A stretch of DNA of 64,000 nucleotides, from positions 1 through 64,000 of the forward strand of contig NZ_PXNN01000003.1 of assembly GCF_003007685.1 (NCBI RefSeq), given 5' to 3'. This document shows positions 10,160 to 22,511 of this stretch, one piece after another. The stretch is from Marinobacter halophilus. Lineage in GTDB: Bacteria > Pseudomonadota > Gammaproteobacteria > Pseudomonadales > Oleiphilaceae. Made by a program: the position numbers and the translations under genes. Numbering within the stretch: the first letter of the stretch is position 1; each line of letters begins with the position of its first letter. The notes under the pieces were generated by a model. That model had not been told where the DNA came from. It saw only the letters and a program-made list of their open reading frames with translations, and did no database searches.

Positions 10160-10258
10160 ACGATTAATCTTGGTGGCACGCATACCGCCGCACCGACGCT
10201 AAAAGAGATCGATGCACGAATTGAACCCGGTGAAATGACGGCCCTGATCGGCCCTGCC
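10160..10258 (+). pseudogene. Remnant of an ABC-transporter ATPase N-terminus
   Basis: One frame, closed by a stop just upstream and with no start codon, reads INLGGTHTAAPTLKEIDARI followed by EPGEMTALIGP. This closely resembles the opening strands of ABC ATPases, up to the first residues of the Walker A loop. The sequence then departs (ARPVTSLALTEPGR) and no GxGKS/T follows. A different frame nearby reads DGTWKTLLDTPDELIMEQYQ, perhaps another fragment. I take it as a decayed, internally deleted gene; the assignment rests on a short match. Confidence 0.4.
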
Positions 10259-10484
10259 AGACCAGTTACCAGCCTCGCGCTGACGGAACCTGGAAGACCC
10301 TTCTCGACACCCCTGACGAACTCATTATGGAGCAATATCAAGGCAAGCAGAGGGTCTCTCAGCTGAAACTAGGCTCGCCTGGCCAAAACCGGGGCGCGTG
10401 AGCGCCGCGACACTGGCGCGCGCAGGAACTCCGGCAGCAACCGTTTTGATAACTGATGCCTCACTGATAGAAAAGGAAGTAACC

Positions 10485-11696
10485 ATGAAAGTACGATTGA
10501 TGCGACACTCAGCCTGCGTGCTTGGCGCTCTGGCGATCAGCACACCCGCACTGGCAGCGGAGCACACGCTGCACGGCGCACTGAGCAATGGCCAGGTCTC
10601 AGGAGACGTGCGCTTGCGTTATGAGGCCGTGGATCAGGACAACGCGCTCAAAGACGCCGACGCCCTGACCATCCGCACCCGCCTGGGCTATCGGACCGGC
10701 AGCTACCAGGGCGTTACCGGTGTTCTGGAGTTCGAGGATTCCCGCACTGTTCTGGGCCTGGACGATTACAACAACACCCAGGGCAAAAACACGGATTATT
10801 CGGTCATTGCCGACCCCGAGACCACGGAAGTCGATCAGGCTTACCTGCAATACAGCGGCTACAACGTGACCGCGCGCGCAGGGCGCCAGGTTATCGCTTA
10901 TGACAACCAGCGCCATGTCGGTCACGTTGGCTGGCGCCAGGACCGGCAGACCTTCGATGCCTTGAGCCTGGCCTATACGCCCACCGACACGCTGACCCTC
11001 AACTACGCGCACCTCAACCAGCGCAACCGTATCTTTGCCGAAGCCCAGGACTTGCCGGCCAAGGATCATTTGCTGAATCTGGGTTACCAGACCGGTTTCG
11101 GCAAGCTCACGGCTTACGCCTATCTATTGGAGGTGGATGACGGCACCGACAACGCCCTGGATACCCTGGGCCTGCGTTTCGCCGGCACTTACGATATGGC
11201 GCCGGTGACGCTGCTCTACGCCGCCGAATACGCGAAACAGGAGGCCACTGCTGGTGCCAACGAGTTTGACGCCGACTATAACAAACTGAAGGCTGGCGTC
11301 GGCTTTAACGGCATCACCGTCGCGTTGATCTACGAAGTTCTGGGCTCTGATGACGGCAATTATGGTTTTTCAACACCACTGGCCACGCTGCATGCCTTCA
11401 ACGGCTGGGCGGATCAGTTCCTGGCGACACCGGCCAGCGGTTTGGAAGATCTCTCACTGACGGTTAAGGGCAGCTTGGCGGGCGGTCAATGGACCATCGT
11501 TTATCATGATTTCAGTGCCAATGAATCGACCGCAGGCCTGGACGACCTGGGCGACGAATGGGGCCTGGCCTACAACCGTGGCTTCGCTGAGCACTACAGC
11601 GCAGGCATCAAGTACGCCCGCTACTCCGCCGGCGACAGCGCCGCGGGTAAAGTAGACACCAACAAGCTTTGGCTGACACTGGGCGTGACGTTCTGA
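10485..11696 (+). CDS. Outer-membrane porin-like beta-barrel protein
   Basis: A 403-residue protein. The start is the ATG at 10485 after AAGGAAG. The signal peptide has a hydrophobic core (ACVLGALAISTPALAA) and cleaves before EHTLHG. The mature part alternates amphipathic strands and turns (GDVRLRYEAVDQDN, IRTRLGYRTGSYQG, VTARAGRQVIAYDNQRHVG). It ends in Phe (LWLTLGVTF), the C-terminal signal for BAM-mediated insertion. Related proteins are annotated as porins or alginate-export-like channels; substrate unknown. It stands alone, with the ABC-ATPase remnant in its 5' region and a hairpin after its stop. Confidence 0.75.
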   Translation: MKVRLMRHSACVLGALAISTPALAAEHTLHGALSNGQVSGDVRLRYEAVDQDNALKDADALTIRTRLGYRTGSYQGVTGVLEFEDSRTVLGLDDYNNTQGKNTDYSVIADPETTEVDQAYLQYSGYNVTARAGRQVIAYDNQRHVGHVGWRQDRQTFDALSLAYTPTDTLTLNYAHLNQRNRIFAEAQDLPAKDHLLNLGYQTGFGKLTAYAYLLEVDDGTDNALDTLGLRFAGTYDMAPVTLLYAAEYAKQEATAGANEFDADYNKLKAGVGFNGITVALIYEVLGSDDGNYGFSTPLATLHAFNGWADQFLATPASGLEDLSLTVKGSLAGGQWTIVYHDFSANESTAGLDDLGDEWGLAYNRGFAEHYSAGIKYARYSAGDSAAGKVDTNKLWLTLGVTF

Positions 11697-11710
11697 GGTT
11701 TGCGCACGCT

Positions 11711-11748
11711 GGGCTGGAATTCTGCCATGATTACCGGAGTTCCAGCCC
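11711..11748. terminator. Hairpin between convergent porin and glmS genes
   Basis: GGGCTGGAA (11711-11719) pairs perfectly with TTCCAGCCC (11740-11748) over a 20-base loop. It lies between the porin stop and the glmS stop, so it could end both transcripts. There is no clear U-tract on either side, so it is only a possible terminator. Confidence 0.4.
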
Positions 11749-11791
11749 ACATCAATACGCTATAGCTTTCTATACCGCAGTTTCCGGCGAG

Positions 11792-13624
11792 TTATTCCAC
11801 CGTCACACTCTTGGCCAGGTTGCGCGGCTGGTCCACATCGGTGCCCTTAAGCACGGCGACATGGTAGGACAGCAGCTGCAATGGCACGGTGTAGACGATC
11901 GGCGCGGTGATTTCGTGTACCGACGGCAACTGCATCACGTGAACGCCGTCCTCGGGCTTAACATCGGCGGCTCGGTCTGCAAACACAAACAGCTCGCCAC
12001 CGCGGGCACGGACTTCTTCCAGATTGGATTTGAGCTTTTCCACCAGGGCGTTGTTGGGCGCCACGGTGACCACCGGCATTTCGCTATCGACCAGCGCCAG
12101 TGGGCCATGCTTCAATTCACCGGCCGGATAGGCTTCGGCGTGGATATAAGAAATTTCCTTGAGCTTGAGCGCGCCTTCCATCGCCACCGGATACTGGGAG
12201 CCACGGCCGAGGAACAGGCTATGATTTTTATCCATAAAGGCCTTGGACATATCTTCGATCTCGGCATCCAGGGCCAGCACATCGCTCACTTGTCCGGGCA
12301 GTTGGTGGAGCGCGGCAACAATCTCTGCCTCTTTCTCTTCACTCAGGCCGTTATGGCGCGCCAGAGCTACGGTGAAAATCAGCAACGCGGTGAGCTGAGT
12401 GGTAAAGGCCTTGGTCGAGGCGACGCCGATTTCCGGGCCGGCCTGAGTCATGATCACCAGATCCGATTCCCGCACCAGGGAGCTGCCGGGCACGTTGCAA
12501 ATGGCCATCGCCGCCCGAAAGCCTGCTTTTTTTGCCTGGCGCAGGGCGGCCAGGGTGTCGGCGGTCTCACCGGACTGGGAGATGCACAGGAACAGCGTGT
12601 CTGGCTGGATCACGTGCTTGCGGTAGCGGAATTCGGAAGCGACTTCGACCGAACAGGGCACGCCGGCCAAATCTTCAATCCAGTAACGGGCTACCATGCC
12701 GGCATGAAAAGAGGTTCCACAGGCAATGATCTGAACGTGACGCACGTTCTCCAGCAGGTTGGCGGCGTCGGTACCCAAGGCTTGTTCCAACACCCGGGTC
12801 TTGGTAATTCGGCCTTCCATGGTGGCCTTGATGACTCTGGGCTGCTCGTAGATTTCCTTGAGCATGAAATGACGGTACTCGCCCTTGTCGGCAGAATCTG
12901 AGCCATGCTCAAAGCGAGTGATCGCGCGCTCAACCGGGTTGCCGTCACGGTCATGAATGTCGATCTTGTCCTTGCGGATGTCGGCGATGTCGCCTTCTTC
13001 CAGAAACATGAAACGGTCGGTAACCGGCAATAGCGCCAACTGGTCAGAGGCAATAAAGTTTTCGCCAATACCCACGCCCACCACCAGCGGGCTGCCCTCA
13101 CGGCAGACCACCAGGTGGTCGGGCTCATCGGCATGCACCACGGCCAGTGCGTAGGCACCGCGCAGGCGGGTGATGGCGGTTTTTACCGCGCTGTACAGGT
13201 TGCCATCTTGCTGATAATGCTTGCCAATCAGGTGGGCGACCACCTCGGTGTCGGTCTGCGAGGTAAATTCGAACCCTTCAGCTTTCAGTTCGTCCCGCAG
13301 TTCCTGATAGTTCTCGATGATACCGTTGTGAACGATGGCAAGGTGATCGCCCGACATGTGCGGGTGGGCATTGAGCTGAGATGGCTCGCCATGGGTGGCC
13401 CAACGAGTGTGAGCAATGCCCAGATGGCCACTCAGAGGATGGCTGCTGATGGCCTCGGCCAGGGCAGCTACCTTACCGACTTCCCGGGCACGTTGAAGCT
13501 CTGGTTCACCATTGATCACGGCCATCCCTGCGGAGTCATAACCCCGGTACTCAAGACGGCGCAAGCCCTCCAGTAGAATACCCTGGACATCCCGTTCCGA
13601 AACCGCTCCTACAATCCCACACAT
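11792..13624 (-). CDS. glmS: Glutamine-fructose-6-phosphate aminotransferase (isomerizing)
   Basis: 610 residues. It makes glucosamine-6-phosphate from fructose-6-phosphate and glutamine, the first step to UDP-GlcNAc for peptidoglycan and LPS. It starts MCGIVGAV: Cys2 is the glutaminase nucleophile exposed after removal of Met1. The N-terminal Ntn amidotransferase domain (~1-240) has [18 protein letters not shown]. Two SIS isomerase domains follow (~285-420 and ~455-600), with CGTSFHAG and SQSGETADT. The C-terminus LAKSVTVE is intact. AGGTG precedes the ATG. It lies 30 bases behind glmU and is probably cotranscribed. No glmS ribozyme is present in the short gap. Confidence 0.97.
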   Translation of the reverse strand: MCGIVGAVSERDVQGILLEGLRRLEYRGYDSAGMAVINGEPELQRAREVGKVAALAEAISSHPLSGHLGIAHTRWATHGEPSQLNAHPHMSGDHLAIVHNGIIENYQELRDELKAEGFEFTSQTDTEVVAHLIGKHYQQDGNLYSAVKTAITRLRGAYALAVVHADEPDHLVVCREGSPLVVGVGIGENFIASDQLALLPVTDRFMFLEEGDIADIRKDKIDIHDRDGNPVERAITRFEHGSDSADKGEYRHFMLKEIYEQPRVIKATMEGRITKTRVLEQALGTDAANLLENVRHVQIIACGTSFHAGMVARYWIEDLAGVPCSVEVASEFRYRKHVIQPDTLFLCISQSGETADTLAALRQAKKAGFRAAMAICNVPGSSLVRESDLVIMTQAGPEIGVASTKAFTTQLTALLIFTVALARHNGLSEEKEAEIVAALHQLPGQVSDVLALDAEIEDMSKAFMDKNHSLFLGRGSQYPVAMEGALKLKEISYIHAEAYPAGELKHGPLALVDSEMPVVTVAPNNALVEKLKSNLEEVRARGGELFVFADRAADVKPEDGVHVMQLPSVHEITAPIVYTVPLQLLSYHVAVLKGTDVDQPRNLAKSVTVE

Positions 13625-13654
13625 GCTGCTATCACCTGTTTGTTAATTCGGTCT

Positions 13655-15019
13655 TTACGCTTTTTTCGGCCGTTCCCAGCCGGGAATGTTCCGTTGCTTG
13701 CCCCGGGCGACGGCCAGCTCACTGGCCTTCACATCCCGGGTAATCGTCGAGCCGGCGCCGATAGTCACCTCGGCACCAAGCGTCACCGGCGCCACCAGCG
13801 AGGTGTTCGAGCCCACAAACACATCGTCACCAATGCTGGTCGTGTGCTTGTTCACCCCATCATAATTGCACGTAATGGTGCCTGCACCCACATTTACATT
13901 ACGTCCTAATGAAGCATCGCCCACGTAGCTCAGGTGGTTGATCTTACTGCCCTCACCCACGACGGCTTTTTTGGTCTCGACGAAATTGCCCACCTTGGTA
14001 TTGGCGGCGAGCTCGGTACCCGGGCGCAAGCGGGCAAAGGGTCCGATCTGGGCATTGGCGCCCACCACCGCGCCTTCAATGAGACTGTGTGCCTTGATCT
14101 CGGCACCATTGGCAATGGTGGTGTCCTTGATCACACAGCCGGGGCCGATACTGACGTTGCTGCCCAGCGTTACCTTGCCCTCGAACACCACGTTCACGTC
14201 GATCCACAGATCGTTGCCAATGCTCAACTCGCCCCGTACATCGATGCGGGCAGGGTCCGCGAGAGTCGCACCTTCGATCATCAGTCGCTCGGCCTGCTGG
14301 CGTTGGAACCAGCGTTCAAGCTCGGCCAGTTGCAGGCGGTTGTTGACGCCCTGCACCTCAAAGGGATTCAGCGGCTGGGAAACCGTCACCGTCAGATTAT
14401 GGCCGACTGCCATGGCAATGATGTCGGTCAGGTAGTATTCGCCCTGGGCATTGCGGTTGGATAAGGTCGGCAGCCAACTCTTCAGATGGCGTGCCGACAC
14501 CGCCAGAATGCCGGTATTCACTTCGTTGATGGTTTGCTGCTCGGCGCTGGCGTCTTTCTGTTCAACGATCGCCTGCACCTGGCCGTCAGACCCGCGAACA
14601 ATCCGGCCATAGCCGTGCGGGTTGTCCATGTTCACGGTCAGCAACGCCAGATTGGTGGCATCCAGATCGCTAACCATGGCCTCCAGGGTGTCTTTGCGAG
14701 TCAGCGGCACGTCGCCATAGAGCACCAGTACCCGGGCATCGTCCGGCAAATCCGGCAACGCCTGGGCCACGGCATGGCCGGTGCCCAGCTGCTCGCTCTG
14801 CATTACCCAGTTGACCGCCGGCTCGTCCAGCGAGGCCCGGACCTGGTCAGCGCCATGGCCGATCACCGTGTGAATTTTCTCCGCACCCAGCTGCTTCGCG
14901 GTTTTGATGACATGGTGCAGCATGGGTTTGCCTGCTACCGGGTGCAGGACCTTGGGTAACGCAGACTTCATCCGGGAGCCCTGGCCAGCCGCCAGGATCA
15001 CAACGTGTAACGGGTTCAT
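13655..15019 (-). CDS. glmU: Bifunctional N-acetylglucosamine-1-phosphate uridyltransferase / glucosamine-1-phosphate acetyltransferase
   Basis: 454 residues, normal length. The N-terminal half is the uridyltransferase, with the nucleotide loop [19 protein letters not shown]. The C-terminal half (~250-454) is a left-handed beta-helix of hexapeptide repeats ([38 protein letters not shown]) that acetylates glucosamine-1-phosphate. It completes UDP-GlcNAc synthesis begun by the neighbouring glmS. The gene follows the atp operon terminator, so it probably has its own promoter in the 150-base gap after atpC. Confidence 0.97.
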   Translation of the reverse strand: MNPLHVVILAAGQGSRMKSALPKVLHPVAGKPMLHHVIKTAKQLGAEKIHTVIGHGADQVRASLDEPAVNWVMQSEQLGTGHAVAQALPDLPDDARVLVLYGDVPLTRKDTLEAMVSDLDATNLALLTVNMDNPHGYGRIVRGSDGQVQAIVEQKDASAEQQTINEVNTGILAVSARHLKSWLPTLSNRNAQGEYYLTDIIAMAVGHNLTVTVSQPLNPFEVQGVNNRLQLAELERWFQRQQAERLMIEGATLADPARIDVRGELSIGNDLWIDVNVVFEGKVTLGSNVSIGPGCVIKDTTIANGAEIKAHSLIEGAVVGANAQIGPFARLRPGTELAANTKVGNFVETKKAVVGEGSKINHLSYVGDASLGRNVNVGAGTITCNYDGVNKHTTSIGDDVFVGSNTSLVAPVTLGAEVTIGAGSTITRDVKASELAVARGKQRNIPGWERPKKA

Positions 15020-15054
15020 GGGGCAATCAGCTCCAATGCGGGGTTGTTCAGCTC

Positions 15055-15134
15055 AAAATAAAAAACCGCGTCCCGGTGAATTAGCAGCCATTCCAATACT
15101 GGAACGGCTGGCCATCCACCTGCGGATGCGGTTT
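15055..15134 (-). terminator. Terminator after atpC
   Basis: On the minus strand GGATGCGGTTT-type sequence (15124-15134) pairs with AAACCGCGTCC (15064-15074) allowing one G-U, enclosing an inner hairpin around CCATTCC...GGAACGG. A T-rich run (GGTTTTTTATTTT) follows. This fits a rho-independent terminator for the atp operon, with an unusually long compound stem. Confidence 0.55.
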
Positions 15135-15171
15135 ACGATCAGGCCAGTCCGGGCCCTGACACAAACTCTGC

Positions 15172-15594
15172 TTAACGCAGGTGTTTGCGCAGTTTCTGGA
15201 TGGTGCGCAGCTGAGCGGCGGCTTCTGCCAGCTCGGCGGCAGCACGCGAGTACTCGAACTCGCCTGTTTTGTTCGCCAGTGCCTTCTCGGCTTGTTTCTG
15301 GGCTTCCAGAGCTGCCGCTTCGTCCACATCCTTGGCACGAGTTGCAGTGTCAGCCATCAGAGTAATGAGGTTTGGCTGTACTTCCAGGTAGCCACCTGAA
15401 ACGTACAGAATCTCCTCACTGCCACCCTGCTTGATGATTCGCACTGAACCGGGTTTGAGCTCGGTCAGCAGCGGAGCGTGGCCAAGCTGGATGCCAAGCT
15501 CACCCTCGGTACCGGTGGCGATTAACATCTCCACCAGACCAGAGTAGATTTTTTCCTCGGCACTTACGACGTCACAATGTACGGTCATAGCCAT
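15172..15594 (-). CDS. atpC: F1 ATP synthase epsilon subunit
   Basis: 140 residues, standard size. It is the regulatory central-stalk subunit of F1. The N-terminal beta-sandwich ([36 protein letters not shown]) is followed by a C-terminal two-helix arm (~90-140) rich in Ala and Glu. It is the last gene of the atp operon, 38 bases after atpD and ahead of a terminator. Confidence 0.95.
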   Translation of the reverse strand: MAMTVHCDVVSAEEKIYSGLVEMLIATGTEGELGIQLGHAPLLTELKPGSVRIIKQGGSEEILYVSGGYLEVQPNLITLMADTATRAKDVDEAAALEAQKQAEKALANKTGEFEYSRAAAELAEAAAQLRTIQKLRKHLR

Positions 15595-15632
15595 TTCTTA
15601 CGCCTCTTGGGTCCGAAAGGAAAGAAGGTGAA

Positions 15633-17051
<1,419 letters not shown>

Positions 17052-17081
17052 TCAATAAAACCAGTAGGTTTGTGAGCGCAA

Positions 17082-17942
17082 TCAAACCGATGACGCGCCG
17101 CTCACAATCTCTGAAATCTCTTGGGTGATGGCTGCCTGACGGGCCTTGTTATAGGCCAGCTGAAGCTCGTCAATGATGCCACCTGCGTTATCTGTCGCGC
17201 TCTTCATGGCAATCATCCGGGCAGCCTGTTCACAGGCCAGATTCTCTACCACACCCTGATACACCTGGGATTCGATATAACGTGGCAGTAGCCCGTCAAG
17301 AATCGGACGTGAATCCGGCTCATAGAGATAATCCCACTGGTGACCCACATCGTCGTCATCGCCTTCCGGCAGTGGCAGCAGCTGGAGCGCATTCGGGCTC
17401 TGAGTCATGGTATTCACAAACTCATTGCTCACCAGGTAAAGGCGATCTATCTTGCCTTGCTCAAAACTGTCGAGCATCACCTTTACGCTACCAATCAGCT
17501 CATTTGCAGACGGGTTATCACCCATATGGGTGACGGCCGCTACAACGTTACCACCGTAACTCCGGAAGAAAGACGCGCCTTTTTGACCCATGGCGCAGAT
17601 GTCGGTCTCAACACCCTTTTCTTTCCAGCCACGCATTTCACGCACGAGCAGCTTGAACACGTTGGTGTTCAGACCACCACACAGACCACGGTCAGAGGAG
17701 ACTACAATGTAGCCTACCCGCTTGACCGCACGCTCCTGCATGAACGGATGACGGTAATCCTTGTTCGACTTGGCAATGTGTCCGATTGCCTGCCGCATCT
17801 TTTCGGCGTAGGGACGGGTAGCCCGCATACGCTCCTGAGCTTTACGCATTTTGCTCGCCGCCACCATTTCCATGGCGGACGTGATCTTCTGCGTGCTCTT
17901 GATGCTTCCGATCTGGTTACGTATTTCTTTTCCGACGGCCAT
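17082..17942 (-). CDS. atpG: F1 ATP synthase gamma subunit
   Basis: 286 residues. It is the rotating central shaft of F1. The conserved N-terminus ([20 protein letters not shown]) and C-terminus ([20 protein letters not shown]) form the coiled coil; the middle contains [15 protein letters not shown]. It lies 70 bases after atpA. Typical of the family. Confidence 0.96.
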   Translation of the reverse strand: MAVGKEIRNQIGSIKSTQKITSAMEMVAASKMRKAQERMRATRPYAEKMRQAIGHIAKSNKDYRHPFMQERAVKRVGYIVVSSDRGLCGGLNTNVFKLLVREMRGWKEKGVETDICAMGQKGASFFRSYGGNVVAAVTHMGDNPSANELIGSVKVMLDSFEQGKIDRLYLVSNEFVNTMTQSPNALQLLPLPEGDDDDVGHQWDYLYEPDSRPILDGLLPRYIESQVYQGVVENLACEQAARMIAMKSATDNAGGIIDELQLAYNKARQAAITQEISEIVSGASSV

Positions 17943-18012
17943 ATTTCACTGCCTTTTCAAGTTAGACACTCAAAGGGACCAGCAGGCCCGCACGATGGCG
18001 GGCCTATTGGAT

Positions 18013-19557
18013 TTACCAGCTCTGAGTGGTCTTGAATTTTTCCAGAGCAGCTTTCAGGCCAGCCGTGATGTCGTCGTTGTAGTTACCTTCGGCACCGATC
18101 TTGTCGAGAAGATCTTTCTGCTCGGAACGCATCCAGTCGAGCAGTTGTGCTTCAAACTTAACGACCATGTTTACATCAACATCGTCCAGGAAGCCTTCGT
18201 TTGCTGCGAACAGTACGGTACCCATTTCCGCAACGGTCATCGGGCTGTACTGGTTCTGTTTCATCAGCTCGGTTACACGCTGACCGTGCTCCAACTGCTT
18301 ACGGGTTGCTTCGTCAAGGTCAGAAGCAAACTGTGCGAAGGCCGCCAGTTCCCGGTACTGGGCCAGAGCCAGACGAATGTTACCGCCAAGCTTCTTCATG
18401 ATCTTGGTCTGGGCTGCACCACCTACCCGCGATACCGAGATACCAGCGTTCATCGCCGGACGAATACCGGAGTTGAACAGGTTGGTTTCCAGGAAGATCT
18501 GACCATCAGTGATGGAGATTACGTTGGTCGGTACGAACGCTGAAACGTCACCAGCCTGGGTTTCGATGATTGGCAGAGCGGTCAATGAGCCGGTTTTGCC
18601 TTTCACTTCACCCTTGGTGAACTCTTCAACGTAGTCCGCGTTTACCCGGGAAGCACGCTCCAGCAGACGGGAGTGCAGATAGAAAACGTCACCCGGATAA
18701 GCTTCGCGTCCTGGCGGACGACGCAGCAGCAGGGAGATCTGACGATAAGCAACAGCCTGCTTGGACAGGTCATCGTATACAATCAAGGCGTTTTCGCCGC
18801 GGTCACGGAAAAACTCACCCATGGTGGTACCGGAATACGGCGCCAGGAACTGCATGGCAGCGGGGTCTGCCGCGCCAGCAGCAACAATAATGGTGTGAGC
18901 CAGCGCGTCATGCTCTTCCAGTTTGCGCACTACAGCAGCGATGGATGACTGCTTCTGGCCGATGGCCACGTAGATACACTTGATGCCGGTGTTTTTCTGG
19001 TTGATGATCGCGTCGATCGCTACCGCAGTCTTACCGATCTGACGGTCACCGATGATCAGCTCACGCTGGCCACGACCGATGGGAACCATGGTATCGATGG
19101 CTTTCAGGCCAGTCTGGACCGGCTCATCAACTGATTGGCGAGCGATAACGCCCGGAGCAACCTTCTCGACGGGGGCAGTCAGGGTGTTACCCAGCTCGCC
19201 CTTGCCATCGATCGGGTTACCCAGACCGTCTACTACACGACCCAGCAGTTCACGACCAATTGGTACTTCCAGGATACGGCCGGTACAACGAACTTTCTGA
19301 CCTTCGGCCAGCTCTTCGTAGTCGCCCAGAACAACCGCACCTACAGAATCACGCTCAAGGTTGAGCGCCATGCCGTAAAGGCCGTTGGCAAATTCAATCA
19401 TCTCACCGTACATAACATCGGCAAGACCGTGAATCAGCACGATGCCGTCAGAAACCGACAGGACCGTACCTTCGTTTTTTGCTTCGGAAGAGATGTCGAG
19501 TTTCTCGATTCTCTTCTTGATGATGTCACTGATCTCGGATGGATTCAGTTGCTGCAT
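18013..19557 (-). CDS. atpA: F1 ATP synthase alpha subunit
   Basis: 514 residues, the non-catalytic nucleotide-binding F1 subunit. The Walker A is [46 protein letters not shown] is a family hallmark (positions ~268-298) and carries the arginine-rich interface segment. The start [20 protein letters not shown] is typical. It lies 28 bases after atpH. Confidence 0.97.
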   Translation of the reverse strand: MQQLNPSEISDIIKKRIEKLDISSEAKNEGTVLSVSDGIVLIHGLADVMYGEMIEFANGLYGMALNLERDSVGAVVLGDYEELAEGQKVRCTGRILEVPIGRELLGRVVDGLGNPIDGKGELGNTLTAPVEKVAPGVIARQSVDEPVQTGLKAIDTMVPIGRGQRELIIGDRQIGKTAVAIDAIINQKNTGIKCIYVAIGQKQSSIAAVVRKLEEHDALAHTIIVAAGAADPAAMQFLAPYSGTTMGEFFRDRGENALIVYDDLSKQAVAYRQISLLLRRPPGREAYPGDVFYLHSRLLERASRVNADYVEEFTKGEVKGKTGSLTALPIIETQAGDVSAFVPTNVISITDGQIFLETNLFNSGIRPAMNAGISVSRVGGAAQTKIMKKLGGNIRLALAQYRELAAFAQFASDLDEATRKQLEHGQRVTELMKQNQYSPMTVAEMGTVLFAANEGFLDDVDVNMVVKFEAQLLDWMRSEQKDLLDKIGAEGNYNDDITAGLKAALEKFKTTQSW

Positions 19558-19585
19558 GCCTATGTCCTCAAACCTTGTGCTGAAA

Positions 19586-20122
19586 TCAGGAGCCCAGAGC
19601 CTTGGCCATTTTGGCCAGTTTGCCGCGGACTGAAGCGTCGATAACCAGGTCGCCTGTGCGTACTACCACGCCGCCGATCAGAGACTGATCAACTGCGGTT
19701 TCAAGCTCAACCTTGCGCTCCAGCTTTTCGGACAATGCCTTGATCAGTTTCTGCTGTTCATCTGCAGACAGTTCAAACGCCGTATTGACCGTTAATTTAA
19801 CGGAGCGCTCAAGATCTGCACGATACATACTGAACAGTGTAGAAACTTCCGGCAGCAAGGCCAGACGCTTGCTTTCAGCTAGAATCAACAGGAAATTTCT
19901 GAGCGCTTCAGGCAGGGGCTCTTCGAAACAATCGGCGAAGAGTTCCGCCTTGCGCTGCTCAGACAGGCCGGGATTGGCCAGGATGTTCGCTACCTCTTGG
20001 TCAGCCGCGACCAAACCGGCAAAAGTCAGTGCTTGATCCCATTGATCAATGGCATTCTGTTCTTTTGCGGCGTCGAATACGGCTTTCGCGTAGGGTCGGG
20101 CTAACGTCGTCAGTTGTGCCAT
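19586..20122 (-). CDS. atpH: F1 ATP synthase delta subunit
   Basis: 178 residues. It links the top of F1 to the b-subunit stator. The N-terminal helical domain ([15 protein letters not shown]) and C-terminal [20 protein letters not shown] are characteristic. It sits 12 bases after atpF and 28 before atpA. Confidence 0.95.
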   Translation of the reverse strand: MAQLTTLARPYAKAVFDAAKEQNAIDQWDQALTFAGLVAADQEVANILANPGLSEQRKAELFADCFEEPLPEALRNFLLILAESKRLALLPEVSTLFSMYRADLERSVKLTVNTAFELSADEQQKLIKALSEKLERKVELETAVDQSLIGGVVVRTGDLVIDASVRGKLAKMAKALGS

Positions 20123-20134
20123 GATGACCCTCTT

Positions 20135-20605
20135 TTAGAGTTCTGCGGCCAGCTTGTCCAGCATCTCGCTGTGAGCTTTGGCATCTACAGAGGTTTCCAG
20201 AATCTTCTCGGCACCAGCAATGGCAAGAACTGCCACTTCTTTACGCAGTGCGTCGCGAGCCTGAACACGCTCCTGTTGAATTTCGGCCCTGGCCTGCTCA
20301 ATGAGCTTGTCGCCTTCTTTGCGAGCGTCGTCTTTTGACGCTTCGACAATCTGGGCGGCCCGCTTATTGGCCTGGTCAATCAGGACTGCAGCTTCCTGTT
20401 TTGCCTTATGTAACTCTTTTGAGGCTTTTTCCTGCGCAAGTTCCAGATCGAGGGAAGCCCGATCTGCGGCAGAAAGGCCGTCAGCAATTTTCTTCTGGCG
20501 CGCTTCCATGGCTGCCGTAATCGGCGGCCACACAAATTTGACGCAGAACCAGACGAAAATAGCGAAGGCAATCGCTTGCCCTATCAACGTAAGGTTTATA
20601 TTCAC
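20135..20605 (-). CDS. atpF: Fo ATP synthase b subunit
   Basis: 156 residues. One N-terminal membrane helix ([21 protein letters not shown]) is followed by a long charged coiled-coil (~30-150), the peripheral stalk that holds F1 to Fo. Length and composition match the single-b-type subunit used as a homodimer; no b' gene is present. Confidence 0.95.
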   Translation of the reverse strand: MNINLTLIGQAIAFAIFVWFCVKFVWPPITAAMEARQKKIADGLSAADRASLDLELAQEKASKELHKAKQEAAVLIDQANKRAAQIVEASKDDARKEGDKLIEQARAEIQQERVQARDALRKEVAVLAIAGAEKILETSVDAKAHSEMLDKLAAEL

Positions 20606-20701
20606 GGCAATATACCTCTTGCTTTTCGTTGCGTCCTGGTTTCCGGAAAACCGGGCGCGGCTTCAACTCAAGTGAGCAGCGCCCAGGTTTTTCGGGATTA
20701 A

Positions 20702-20929
20702 TTAACCAGCTACAACGAAGATCAGGTACATCGCGATACCAACGCCGATCATCGGAACAGCGTCCAGCAGACCAGCCATGATGAAGGTTTTGGTTTGCAG
20801 CTGCGGAGCCATTTCAGGCTGACGCGCAGAGGATTCAAGCAGTTTGCCGCCCAGCAGAGCAAAGCCAATACCGGTGGCCAGAGCGCCAGAACCCAGGATG
20901 ATAGCAGCTGCGATGTATACGATTTCCAT
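20702..20929 (-). CDS. atpE: Fo ATP synthase c subunit
   Basis: 75 residues in two membrane helices joined by the polar loop ARQPE. The ion-binding carboxylate is Asp56 in [12 protein letters not shown]. The first helix carries the Gly-rich packing motif [16 protein letters not shown]. The absence of an obvious sodium-type Gln/Glu pair in helix 1 suggests a proton-driven ring (inference). It is flanked by wider gaps (83 and 96 bases) than most atp genes, as is common for the highly translated c subunit. Confidence 0.96.
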   Translation of the reverse strand: MEIVYIAAAIILGSGALATGIGFALLGGKLLESSARQPEMAPQLQTKTFIMAGLLDAVPMIGVGIAMYLIFVVAG

Positions 20930-21012
20930 TTAAAACTCCTTAGCTTTCAGTTTATTAAAGGTTAATTCAGGATTTTTCAATCCAGGTTTTACGAAAACTT
21001 CTTGACGGTCCG

Positions 21013-21900
<888 letters not shown>

Positions 21901-22293
21901 CTATAGCTGTCTTTTAGGTTGAATCAGGAAGCGTAAAGCGCCGCCAAGAACAACCATTACAGCAAAAGTGAATAACAGAGCCGGTACATGGACTGGCTCC
22001 ATCAATATGAAAACTGCCGCAAAACCCACTGCGGTGAGGGCAAGCTTGACGCCTTCTGCCCTGAACATGTTGCCCACCATCATAGGCGCCTGACGGGCGC
22101 CCTGGTACCGGTACATCCGGTGAGCAAAATACGCGTTTGGTATGACAAAAATAAGACCGCCGATAAACGCGGAATAACCTGCCAAACGGCTTACAAATAA
22201 CCATAACAGACTGAGGGTGATCACCGCTGCCATCTCGATAACGAGCCACTGCAACAATGGCAAACGCATGATGGCTTTTGTCGAACGAGTCAT
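21901..22293 (-). CDS. atpI: ATP synthase protein I
   Basis: 130 residues with four predicted membrane helices (LLQWLVIEMAAVITLSLLWL; YSAFIGGLIFVIPNAYFAHR; VKLALTAVGFAAVFILM; ALLFTFAVMVVLGGALRFLI). AtpI/UncI is not a structural ATP synthase subunit; it is known as a c-ring assembly or ion-uptake helper in some bacteria. It is the first gene of the operon, behind a strong promoter. Confidence 0.9.
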   Translation of the reverse strand: MTRSTKAIMRLPLLQWLVIEMAAVITLSLLWLFVSRLAGYSAFIGGLIFVIPNAYFAHRMYRYQGARQAPMMVGNMFRAEGVKLALTAVGFAAVFILMEPVHVPALLFTFAVMVVLGGALRFLIQPKRQL

Positions 22294-22322
22294 GTCACCT
22301 GCTGTCAGTCCAAGCGCGCGGA

Positions 22323-22351
22323 ATTATATGTGTTAACCGATAGCGGTTCAA
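22323..22351 (-). promoter_or_regulatory. Strong sigma-70-type promoter of the atp operon
   Basis: On the minus strand there is a -35 TTGAAC (22346-22351), 17 bases, then a consensus -10 TATAAT (22323-22328). It is about 30 bases upstream of the atpI start, so the leader is short. The remaining gap to parB (22352-22511) contains a small inverted repeat AGGTTG...CAACCT but no gene. Confidence 0.75.
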
Positions 22352-22511
22352 CATGCCTCGCCCGAAAAATTGTTGGTTTTTTAATCAGTTCAAGAACACT
22401 AATGCTAGCATTTGACACAGGTTGTGTTCTGCAACCTCTTCAGCAACCACATATGGTGTTTGCTAAAGCAGGGACGACTTTAGGATGATTTTTAAGGTAA
22501 CAACGAATGAA

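Noticed and set aside
11669..12901. 410-codon open frame on the plus strand opposite glmS
   Set aside because: It is antisense to conserved glmS sequence and overlaps the porin end; no ribosome site or family similarity.
12957..13625. Possible glmS ribozyme or sRNA near glmS
   Set aside because: The glmU-glmS gap is only 30 bases and contains nothing but a ribosome binding site.
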